A stretch of 64,000 nucleotides of DNA. Source: Acinetobacter brisouii CIP 110357 (lineage in GTDB: Bacteria; Pseudomonadota; Gammaproteobacteria; Pseudomonadales; Moraxellaceae). The notes beneath the pieces are model-generated. The model searched no databases. It had not been told where the DNA came from and saw nothing but the letters and a program-made list of their open reading frames with translations. The position numbers and the translations under genes are program-made. The DNA lies in contig NZ_KI530762.1 in assembly GCF_000488275.1 (NCBI RefSeq), positions 2,140,971 through 2,204,970 of the forward strand. Direction: 5' to 3'. Below are positions 29,544 to 36,660 of this stretch, piece by piece (the first letter of the stretch is position 1; each line of letters starts with the position of its first letter).

Positions 29544-30584
29544 ATGCAAAATTCAAAACAAGTTCCGAGTTTCCAAGCGATTAGCCACAACTCTTTGCAG
29601 TGGAAAATCTATTTGGGTTATGACATTTTCATGATGTTCATTATCGTCTTTAATTTATTTTGCCTTGGCACAAATGCAATCCTGATGAGTAACTTTGCGA
29701 GTTGGTTCACTGAACACTTGCATATTACTCATCTCCTGAATTTTTATAAAAGTGCATTACATCCTTGGGTCAATAAAACAGAAGGCTGGTTTATTTGCTT
29801 TCTTGTGTTTGAATTCACAATACGCTGGGTTCTGGCAATTACGCAACGTCATCATCAACGCTGGTTTTTCTTTCCATTTATTCATTGGTATGAAGTTCTT
29901 GCCATTATTCCCATGTTACGCTTTTTGCGTTTGTTTCGCGTGGGGATTATTGCCTATCGTTTGCATGAATTGGGCTATGAAGTTATTCCTGAAGCATGGC
30001 TTAAGACTGCAAAATTTTATTATCAAGTGGTTATGGAAGAATTGTCGGATCGGGTTGTGATTACGGTGATTGACGGTATTCGTTATGAACTTGACACCAG
30101 TTCTACGCACAAGAAAATTATTCATGAGCTGGTGAACAGTCACCGCGAAATGTTTGCAAAAACGGTGGCTGATCTGCTGCAAGAAAATATTGCAACAGAA
30201 CTGCAACGCCAACAACAAGATTTAGCGCAGCATGTTGGGAAAGTTGTTGAAAAAGCGGTGATAGATACACCAGAACTGCACCAGTTATTACGTTTATTTC
30301 CAATTATTGGCAGTCGTTTAGAAGAACAGATTCAAAGTATAGGCAAACGTCTAGGTGAAAATATTACTCAAGGGCTTATTGAACCTTGGGCACAACCTCA
30401 AAGCCCTGCATCCAATACTCCATATCAGCAGATCGCAGACAAAATTAGTGAGATTGATCTGAATAACGCACAACTTGAGCAATTGGTTGAATCTGCTGTT
30501 TATGAAAGTTTGGCTGCAATTCGCAAACAGGTCAAAATCAAGCAATGGCAAAATATCTTGATCGCTGCCGATCAAAATAAATAA
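29544..30584 (+). CDS. voltage-sensor-like membrane protein without a visible pore domain
   Basis: The 346-residue protein has hydrophobic helices at about 26-48, 82-100 and 108-140. The last contains IIPMLRFLRLFRVGIIAYR with arginines at 126, 129, 132 and 139, resembling the S3-S4 paddle of ion transport proteins. E90 and R94 sit in the second helix, as in S2. No selectivity filter or S5-S6 pair follows. Instead about 200 hydrophilic, glutamine-rich, mostly helical residues make up the rest. It may be a voltage-sensing or proton-conducting protein, or only a structural relative. It is co-transcribed with an acyltransferase. Confidence 0.65.
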   Translation: MQNSKQVPSFQAISHNSLQWKIYLGYDIFMMFIIVFNLFCLGTNAILMSNFASWFTEHLHITHLLNFYKSALHPWVNKTEGWFICFLVFEFTIRWVLAITQRHHQRWFFFPFIHWYEVLAIIPMLRFLRLFRVGIIAYRLHELGYEVIPEAWLKTAKFYYQVVMEELSDRVVITVIDGIRYELDTSSTHKKIIHELVNSHREMFAKTVADLLQENIATELQRQQQDLAQHVGKVVEKAVIDTPELHQLLRLFPIIGSRLEEQIQSIGKRLGENITQGLIEPWAQPQSPASNTPYQQIADKISEIDLNNAQLEQLVESAVYESLAAIRKQVKIKQWQNILIAADQNK

Positions 30585-30736
30585 CAAATATGAACATGCC
30601 TGATTTTTCCCGACAAATATTCATGATTTTTTGTTGCTGGTGCTAGAGAATTACAGCAAATTGATCTAGGATTTGAGCTATTTACAACATACTTTGACTT
30701 ATTACTTATTTGGTCAAAAGCCTCTAAGGAAATATC

Positions 30737-31450
30737 ATGGCTGATATACGCATTACCGGAAGAATGGTTAATTTTACCCGATTAACCTTCGATACAAATG
30801 ATCATGATGCTATTCGCCAACAACTTACCCAAATGCTCGAAGACACTGGTTCTCACGGCGCAGCGGTCATTTTAGACAGTACAGTCGAACAAGAGCTAAT
30901 CGAATTAATTCAAATACTGATTAGCCTCGATTTACAACCAATGGCCGTTATTGATGGGTTACTTGGTGATGAAGCGCGTAGTATCCAGTTCCCTGTTCTT
31001 CCTGCAGATCGTCCTTTACAAAGAATCAAGCCAACGCACGAACAAGTGATTGAACAAAAGGATGATAAAGATCAAAATAGCGACAACAGTAAACAAAAAT
31101 CAAACGCTGTAAATCATGTGACTTCATATCATAATGAAATGTTGCGTACGGGTCAGTGCTTAATCCAAGAGCATGGCGATGTGATCTTAAATGCCAGTAT
31201 GAATAGTGGTTCAGAAGTGATTGCTTCGGGCAATATTTATATTTATGGTACAACACAAGGGCGCGTCATTGCCGGTGCCAGCGGTGATTCAACAGCACGT
31301 ATTTTTTGTCAGTGCTTAAATGCCGAATTGGTCTCGATTGCGGGGACTTATTGTGTCGCAGACGACATTCCCGCGCATGTTGCGAAAAAAGCGGTACACA
31401 TTTATTTAAATGATGAGCATGAACTTGAGTTCGAAGCATTAGAAATCTAA
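30737..31450 (+). CDS. minC: septum site-determining protein MinC
   Basis: This 237-residue FtsZ-polymerisation inhibitor has an N-terminal FtsZ-binding domain (to about 105), a polar linker rich in K/D/Q/N, and a C-terminal beta-helix domain. That domain begins around the segment [20 protein letters not shown] (given as a region) and contains [22 protein letters not shown], the MinD-binding face. AAGGA lies 6 nt before the ATG. It heads the minCDE operon and prevents polar septation with MinD. Confidence 0.95.
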   Translation: MADIRITGRMVNFTRLTFDTNDHDAIRQQLTQMLEDTGSHGAAVILDSTVEQELIELIQILISLDLQPMAVIDGLLGDEARSIQFPVLPADRPLQRIKPTHEQVIEQKDDKDQNSDNSKQKSNAVNHVTSYHNEMLRTGQCLIQEHGDVILNASMNSGSEVIASGNIYIYGTTQGRVIAGASGDSTARIFCQCLNAELVSIAGTYCVADDIPAHVAKKAVHIYLNDEHELEFEALEI

Positions 31451-31525
31451 GGTATGATTCATCTTATTGCTTAACCATTGAACATTTTATTTTAATTGCA
31501 AATGACCATAACAGGAGTGGATTCG

Positions 31526-32338
31526 GTGGCCAAAATTGTTGTCGTAACATCAGGCAAAGGTGGTGTAGGTAAAACTACAACAAGCGCATCATTTGCAACA
31601 GGCTTAGCCTTACGTGGTCACAAAACTGTAGTCATCGATTTTGATGTCGGTTTACGTAACTTAGACCTCATTATGGGCTGTGAACGCCGTGTTGTTTATG
31701 ACTTTGTTAATGTCATCAATCATGAAGCTCGTCTACAACAAGCATTAATTCGCGATAAAGACATTGAAAACCTTTATATTTTACCTGCATCACAGACCCG
31801 TGACAAAGATGCTCTTACCGATGATGGTGTTGAGCGTGTAATGAATGAGCTTGCTCAGGAATTTGACTATATTGTCTGTGACTCCCCTGCAGGTATTGAA
31901 CGTGGTGCGATTTTGGCAATGTATCATGCCGATGAAGCCATTATTGTGACTAACCCAGAAATTTCCTCAGTACGAGATTCTGACCGTATTATTGGCATGC
32001 TCGATAGCAAAACTAAAAAAGTTGAGCACAATGAAGGTCGTATCCGTAAACATTTATGTATTACCCGCTTTAACCCTGAACGTGCCGATCGTCAGGAAAT
32101 GCTGACAATTGATGATATTTCTAAAGATATTTTGCGTATTCCAACGCTGGGGGTAATTCCTGAATGCCCAAGCGTATTGCAAGCGTCCAACGAAGGTAAA
32201 CCTGTCATTTTGTATACAGAATCGTATGCTGGGCAAGCTTATGATGATTTAGTTGCCCGCTTTCTTGGAGAAGATCGTCCGTATCGTCATATTACGGTAA
32301 AACCTAAAGGCTGGCTGGCACGTTTGTTTGGAGCATAA
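31526..32338 (+). CDS. minD: septum site-determining ATPase MinD
   Basis: This 270-residue deviant-Walker ATPase recruits MinC to the membrane and oscillates with MinE. It has SGKGGVGKTT near the N-terminus, FDVGLRNLD (switch I) and CDSPAGIERGA (Walker B). A C-terminal amphipathic membrane-targeting helix ends the protein (KGWLARLFGA). GTG 31526 gives the canonical VAKIVVVTSG start and length, and AGGAG lies 8 nt upstream. An earlier in-frame codon at 31496 would add ten residues without family support. Confidence 0.96.
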   Translation: MAKIVVVTSGKGGVGKTTTSASFATGLALRGHKTVVIDFDVGLRNLDLIMGCERRVVYDFVNVINHEARLQQALIRDKDIENLYILPASQTRDKDALTDDGVERVMNELAQEFDYIVCDSPAGIERGAILAMYHADEAIIVTNPEISSVRDSDRIIGMLDSKTKKVEHNEGRIRKHLCITRFNPERADRQEMLTIDDISKDILRIPTLGVIPECPSVLQASNEGKPVILYTESYAGQAYDDLVARFLGEDRPYRHITVKPKGWLARLFGA

Positions 32339-32340
32339 TC

Positions 32341-32613
32341 ATGGCAGGATTTTGGAGCAAGTTATTTGGTAGTGACGATAAAACCCCAAGCGCACAGATG
32401 GCAAAAGACCGTTTAAAGGTTATTGTTGCTTCTGAGCAAGGCTTAGGTCGTCGCTTGAGTCAAGACAAAATTGATCAGATGAAAAAAGAGATTATGCAAG
32501 TGGTTAGCCGCTATGTTCGGGGTGTCGATGAACAGCATATCCAGATGCAAGTACGTTCAGAAGCCAATATTGAAATGCTTGAGATGAATATCAATTTACC
32601 TGAAGATCATTAA
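32341..32613 (+). CDS. minE: cell division topological specificity factor MinE
   Basis: This 90-residue partner of MinD follows minD after 2 nt. The N-terminal membrane-targeting and anti-MinCD segment includes AKDRLKVIVASEQ. The dimerisation beta-sheet holds HIQMQVRSEANIEMLEMNI. It stimulates the MinD ATPase and drives pole-to-pole oscillation. Confidence 0.96.
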   Translation: MAGFWSKLFGSDDKTPSAQMAKDRLKVIVASEQGLGRRLSQDKIDQMKKEIMQVVSRYVRGVDEQHIQMQVRSEANIEMLEMNINLPEDH

Positions 32614-32645
32614 TTTCAATTCTGATTAGCTAAATATAATAATTC

Positions 32646-32709
32646 AAGGCAAAATATGGGGCTGGATAAGCAAACGAACGCTTTATCCAGTCGCAAAATA
32701 TTTTGCCTT
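32646..32709. repeat. nested inverted repeat downstream of minE
   Basis: Outer arms AAGGCAAAATAT (32646-32657) and ATATTTTGCCTT (32698-32709) pair over 12 bp. Inner arms CTGGATAA (32662-32669) and TTATCCAG (32683-32690) pair over 8 bp, plus two more pairs past a bulge. The whole 64 nt folds as a two-tier hairpin. T-rich sequence follows on the plus strand, so it may terminate minCDE. It is larger than the other terminators in this window. Confidence 0.75.
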
Positions 32710-32735
32710 TTATTTTCAATGTCGAGGAGTGAGCT

Positions 32736-33023
32736 ATGGCATTATCACAGCCAGCAACTTTCAATGAAGAATGGTCAGATGAGCGTGTGTTTGCCTACTT
32801 GAATCATTTGCCTCCTGAAGGAAGCAGCGCGGACTTTCATGTACTTTATAATGCCTATAAACACATGCGTCCACATGATTTCGAGCGCCTACTGACTCAA
32901 TTTACTGCTGATGGCCGCGATATCAATGCAACCAATCCTCAAGGTCAGCGTATTCACGATGTGATTGCACAGTTCCCTCGCCATTCGACTGAGTTTCTTA
33001 ACGTTCTGGCAAAATTTGCCTAA
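32736..33023 (+). CDS. PA4642-family small protein
   Basis: This 95-residue soluble protein resembles, from memory, the Pseudomonas PA4642 family. It has acidic N-terminal helices and a central HDFERLLTQFTADGRDINATNPQG block with the typical DFER-x-L-x-x-F-x-x-G-x-D pattern, then a short C-terminal helix. No biochemical role is established for the family that I know of. GAGGAG lies 6 nt before the ATG. A terminator hairpin follows the stop. Confidence 0.7.
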   Translation: MALSQPATFNEEWSDERVFAYLNHLPPEGSSADFHVLYNAYKHMRPHDFERLLTQFTADGRDINATNPQGQRIHDVIAQFPRHSTEFLNVLAKFA

Positions 33024-33051
33024 TTATAGCCTGTTAAGCACTATCGATATT

Positions 33052-33076
33052 TAGCCTGCTCTGTGCAGGCTATTTT
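33052..33076 (+). terminator. terminator of the PA4642-family gene
   Basis: TAGCCTGC (33052-33059) and GCAGGCTA (33065-33072) form an 8-bp stem around TCTGT, followed by TTTTATT. It overlaps the stop codon of the convergent lipoprotein gene at 33070. Confidence 0.8.
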
Positions 33077-33387
33077 ATTGCACGAGGTAAAACCAGTACG
33101 GTGCTTGCCTCACCATGCTGCAGTAATTGCAGCCATGTCCCTTGTGGTTTTTCAATACACTCAAAGATTTTAGGCTCTGTCTGAGTAATCTTATAGCTTT
33201 GCTGCAATCGATAATATAACAGTATTCCCTGCTTTCCCTGCTGAGTCGTCACTAGATGATAAGCTTCTACAGCCTGAGTATTAAGATAACCCTCTGCCAA
33301 CCTTTGACAGGTCGCAAAATTTTCCTGCTTAAATTGAGTACAGCCAAACAGGCTTAGGCATATCAAGATAGTGATTAGATTTTTCAT
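33070..33387 (-). CDS. lipoprotein, 105 aa, unknown function
   Basis: The signal peptide MKNLITILICLSLFGC ends in lipobox LFGC, with the lipidated Cys at residue 16. The mature part is about 90 residues with further cysteines (FATCQRL, IFECIEKP) that could form a disulphide in the periplasm. ATG 33387 is preferred over the frame extension to 33426 because it starts the signal peptide and has GGGAGA upstream. No family is recognised. It is divergent from the MocR-type gene. Confidence 0.7.
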   Translation of the reverse strand: MKNLITILICLSLFGCTQFKQENFATCQRLAEGYLNTQAVEAYHLVTTQQGKQGILLYYRLQQSYKITQTEPKIFECIEKPQGTWLQLLQHGEASTVLVLPRAIK

Positions 33388-33446
33388 AAATTCTCCCCCA
33401 TAGCCAATCAAATATTGGTCAATCATAGGAAGATTCTGTTAAGGTA

Positions 33447-33483
33447 TACAGATACACTTTTTTCTAAAAAAGCAGTACAGATA
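33447..33483. promoter_or_regulatory. direct repeats TACAGATA, possible MocR binding sites
   Basis: TACAGATA occurs at 33447-33454 and at 33476-33483, 29 bp apart, with the second copy touching the ATG. GabR and PdxR, the known MocR-type regulators, bind direct repeats spaced by about three helical turns in their own promoter regions. Confidence 0.45.
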
Positions 33484-34910
33484 TGCAATTTCGTTATCAG
33501 GATATTGCCAGTCAGCTTCGACATAAAATTCTGGCGGGTGAACTTAGCCCACATTGCAAGCTGCCCTCGCTACGCAACTTTGCCAAGCAACAAAATATCA
33601 GCATGACAACTGCTCAAGCGTGTTATGAACTACTAGAAGCGCAGGGACATATCTATGTCAAACCCAAGTCTGGTTTTTTTGTACAAGCACCTAAAATAAC
33701 TCTAAGTTCGCAGCAGCACGACTATATTGATTTCCCTTCAGTCAGCCGAGAAGTTTCTAGTTTTGACCTGCATAACCAGATTCAAGAAGCCTCCAGTCAG
33801 GCACAAATGATTCACCTTGGCGCAATTCAACTGGGTAGCCCACTTATTCCAATTGAAGGCTTACGGCGTTCGATTCAAAGAAGTCTTAAGCATAGCCACC
33901 CTGAAGATTTTTTATATTGTGATCGGCAAGGACACCCTCGTTTACGTAAGGCATTGCTGCAACACTGGGCGGAAGATGCTATTCATGTCGCTTACGATGA
34001 TATTTTTATCACCAATGGCTGTATGGCTGCGCTTATGCTCGTGATTCAATCTCTTACTGAGATTGGTGACAGTATTATCTTGCCAACGCCAACATTTAAT
34101 GGGCAATTACTGTTACTTGCGAGCTTAAACCGCAAAGTCATCGAAATTCCATCTCATACTCAAGGTATTGATTTACAACGCCTCGAACAGGTTTTACAAA
34201 CGGGTCAAGCCAAAGCCTGCCTATTGACTGCCAATTATCAGAATCCTCTAGGTTACTGCCTGACACATCAGGAAAAAGCACAGATTGCAGCACTGGCTGC
34301 CAAATATCAGTGTTTCATCATCGAAGATGATATTTATGGCGAATGTGGGTATGACTTGCAGCGCCCGTTACCGATCAAGCACTGGGATCAGGCAGGTTAT
34401 GTCATTTGGGTAGGCTCAGTGTCGAAAAGTTTATCCAGTGCATATCGGATTGGCTGGCTATGTCTGCCTAAAACCTTGCAAGATTTAAAGCCCAAGTTAC
34501 TAGCGCATAATATTATTGTGAATACACCACTACAACTTGGCTTAGCTGACTTTATTTTTAGTGGCGGTTATCGTCGGCATCTCAATCAGTTACGCCCCTG
34601 CCTATGGGAACAGGTACAGCAGTATCTACAGTATTTACAACAGCTTTTTACTCCGCAGATGTTATCGCTAAATATGCCTCAAGGCGGTTATGCATTATGG
34701 ATGAAACTGCCGCAGCATTTAAGCGCTTTTGCACTCTATCAATTTGCATTAAGTCAAAGTATTAGTATTGTCCCTGGTGGTATTTTTGGGGAAGACAATA
34801 AATATCATGACTATATTCGGATTAATGCAGGTCATCCTTTGACAGCGCCTATTCAGGCAGCTTTGCAACAGCTTGCGACATGGGTCAGGCAGCAAGCTGA
34901 GAATGGATAA
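33483..34910 (+). CDS. MocR/GntR-type regulator with aminotransferase domain
   Basis: The 475-residue protein joins a GntR winged helix (residues 1-70, with LPSLRNFAKQQNISMTTAQA) to a fold-I PLP aminotransferase-like domain. The domain includes the PLP-contact aspartate in FIIEDDIYGE (about 283) and the Schiff-base lysine in VGSVSKSLSSAYR (K315). Such proteins are usually regulators that sense PLP or an amino compound rather than enzymes. The closest functional types are PdxR and GabR, but the effector here is unknown. It is convergent, 3 nt apart, with an RhtC-like exporter. Confidence 0.85.
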   Translation: MQFRYQDIASQLRHKILAGELSPHCKLPSLRNFAKQQNISMTTAQACYELLEAQGHIYVKPKSGFFVQAPKITLSSQQHDYIDFPSVSREVSSFDLHNQIQEASSQAQMIHLGAIQLGSPLIPIEGLRRSIQRSLKHSHPEDFLYCDRQGHPRLRKALLQHWAEDAIHVAYDDIFITNGCMAALMLVIQSLTEIGDSIILPTPTFNGQLLLLASLNRKVIEIPSHTQGIDLQRLEQVLQTGQAKACLLTANYQNPLGYCLTHQEKAQIAALAAKYQCFIIEDDIYGECGYDLQRPLPIKHWDQAGYVIWVGSVSKSLSSAYRIGWLCLPKTLQDLKPKLLAHNIIVNTPLQLGLADFIFSGGYRRHLNQLRPCLWEQVQQYLQYLQQLFTPQMLSLNMPQGGYALWMKLPQHLSAFALYQFALSQSISIVPGGIFGEDNKYHDYIRINAGHPLTAPIQAALQQLATWVRQQAENG

Positions 34911-34913
34911 GGA

Positions 34914-35537
34914 TTATTTATTGGTGATTAAGAATGCACCAAATAACGTAAAAATACCACCCGAGATGCCATCAATCCATTTTACCGAACGCTGGTAAAA
35001 TGCCTTACAAGCTGGTAATGAAAATACAAAGGTGACGAACAGGAACCAAATCGCCGTTTCTGCACTAATCACCAAAAACAGGACAGCATGTAAATGCTCT
35101 AGCGCAGGATTGGTCAAAAATAATGAAAAGACACTGCCAAAATAAATCACTGCTTTCGGGTTCGACAAATTGGTGAGCATACCTTTCATAAAGCAGCTAA
35201 ACATACTTTTAGATACTTGCACGCTTGGAGAAATAGTCGTTGCCTGTTGTTTGGAAAATGCTGAACGCAACATTTGCACGCCTAACCAACATAAATATAA
35301 CCCGCCACAAACCAGCAAAACATGCTTCAGCCATGCCATTTTTTCAAACAGTATGTTTAAACCCAATAACGCCAGCAGCGACCAGAACATAACACCAACC
35401 GTAATACCACCAACCACAGCCACTGCTTCTTTATGAGAACGGCTGATTGCTGTTTGTGATACTAAAAAGAAATCTGGCCCAGGTGTAATCAACGCACAGA
35501 AGTGAATAAATATCAGCATTGCAAAGGCAGCAAACAT
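34914..35537 (-). CDS. RhtC-like threonine/amino acid exporter
   Basis: This 207-residue LysE-superfamily membrane protein has the signature ALITPGPDFFLVSQTAISRS and the second block FMKGMLTNLSNPKAVIYFGSV (region), both close to E. coli RhtC. KWIDGISGGIFTLFG lies near the C-terminus. Threonine export is therefore plausible. ATG 35537 is chosen because GGAG lies 7 nt upstream; the frame also opens at a TTG four codons earlier, inside the SD. It is convergent with the MocR gene. Confidence 0.85.
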   Translation of the reverse strand: MFAAFAMLIFIHFCALITPGPDFFLVSQTAISRSHKEAVAVVGGITVGVMFWSLLALLGLNILFEKMAWLKHVLLVCGGLYLCWLGVQMLRSAFSKQQATTISPSVQVSKSMFSCFMKGMLTNLSNPKAVIYFGSVFSLFLTNPALEHLHAVLFLVISAETAIWFLFVTFVFSLPACKAFYQRSVKWIDGISGGIFTLFGAFLITNK

Positions 35538-35682
35538 GCAGATCTCCAATTAACTGAATAAGCAAAACATGTAATATTACACTGCATTGTGTCATATTTA
35601 AATGCAGTGTATGCCAATGCCATTGATGCTACACTGGTTATCGTGTTTTGCGACAACAAACAAAAATAGAGTTTAGAGAAAT

Positions 35683-36621
35683 ATGAGTTCACCCCATCAA
35701 CTACAACCAAGCGAAGACGTCTCCACGGCTGAGCAGGAATTAATTAAAGATTTACCTGTTTTTTCTAAAACAGTTTTGGACTATCAGGGGAAAGTAACTT
35801 CGGAAGATTCAAGTTCAGCGGAGTTACCAACAAGTTACCCATATCGGACTCGACTCTCTCGTAAAGCCTATGAAGCAGAGAAAAAATTGCTACAGATTGA
35901 ACTACTCAAAGTTCAGTCTTGGGTCAAAGATACAGGGCAACGTATTGTTTGTTTGTTTGAAGGTCGGGATGCCGCAGGCAAAGGCGGCACGATCAAGCGT
36001 TTCATGGAACATTTAAATCCACGTGGAGCACGCGTGGTTGCCCTAGAGAAACCAACTCCAACCGAAAGTGGTCAATGGTATTTCCAGCGCTATATCGAGC
36101 ATTTTCCGAGTAAAGGTGAAATGGTGTTTTTTGACCGCTCTTGGTACAATCGTGCAGGTGTGGAACGAGTCATGGGATTTTGTGAGCCACAAGAGTATTT
36201 GCAATTCATGCGCCAAACGCCTGAACTTGAGCGTATGCTCGTTAACAGTGGCATTCACCTGTTTAAATTCTGGTTTTCTGTCAGTCGTGAAGAACAGTTA
36301 CGTCGCTTTATTTCACGCCGCGATGATCCACTGAAACACTGGAAACTCTCTCCAATCGACATCCAGTCTTTAGATCGTTGGGATGATTATACCCAAGCCA
36401 AAAACCATATGTTTTTTCACACACATACAGGTGATGCGCCTTGGACAATCATCAAATCTGATGATAAAAAACGCGCACGTTTGAATTGTATTCGTTACTT
36501 TTTATCCAAACTGGATTATCCAGATAAAAATCAGAAACTAACCCGCAAAGTAGATGAACAAATTGTGCTTGTTCCAAATCCTCAATTTCAAGAGCACATT
36601 TTAAGTACTGCCGATGAGTAA
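35683..36621 (+). CDS. ppk2: polyphosphate kinase 2
   Basis: This 312-residue PPK2-family enzyme phosphorylates nucleotides with polyphosphate. Walker A is FEGRDAAGKGGTIKR (about residues 92-106) and Walker B is MVFFDRSWYNRAGVERVMG, with D151. Basic helix segments bind polyphosphate (RRFISRRDDPLKHWKLSP). The one-domain length fits class I, which mainly makes ATP or GTP from diphosphates. The well-studied two-domain polyphosphate:AMP phosphotransferase of Acinetobacter is longer. It is monocistronic and ends at a strong terminator. Confidence 0.92.
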   Translation: MSSPHQLQPSEDVSTAEQELIKDLPVFSKTVLDYQGKVTSEDSSSAELPTSYPYRTRLSRKAYEAEKKLLQIELLKVQSWVKDTGQRIVCLFEGRDAAGKGGTIKRFMEHLNPRGARVVALEKPTPTESGQWYFQRYIEHFPSKGEMVFFDRSWYNRAGVERVMGFCEPQEYLQFMRQTPELERMLVNSGIHLFKFWFSVSREEQLRRFISRRDDPLKHWKLSPIDIQSLDRWDDYTQAKNHMFFHTHTGDAPWTIIKSDDKKRARLNCIRYFLSKLDYPDKNQKLTRKVDEQIVLVPNPQFQEHILSTADE

Positions 36622-36622
36622 T

Positions 36623-36656
36623 AAAAAAAACCTAACCATGACGGTTAGGTTTTTTT
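36623..36656. terminator. bidirectional terminator between ppk2 and ftsK
   Basis: CCTAACC (36631-36637) and GGTTAGG (36643-36649) surround ATGAC, with an A8 run before and a T run after. Confidence 0.9.
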
Positions 36657-36660
36657 GAAT

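Noticed and set aside
30693-30718. TTTGAC/GTCAAA inverted repeat upstream of minC
   Set aside because: Six-base arms with 14 nt between in AT-rich DNA are expected by chance.
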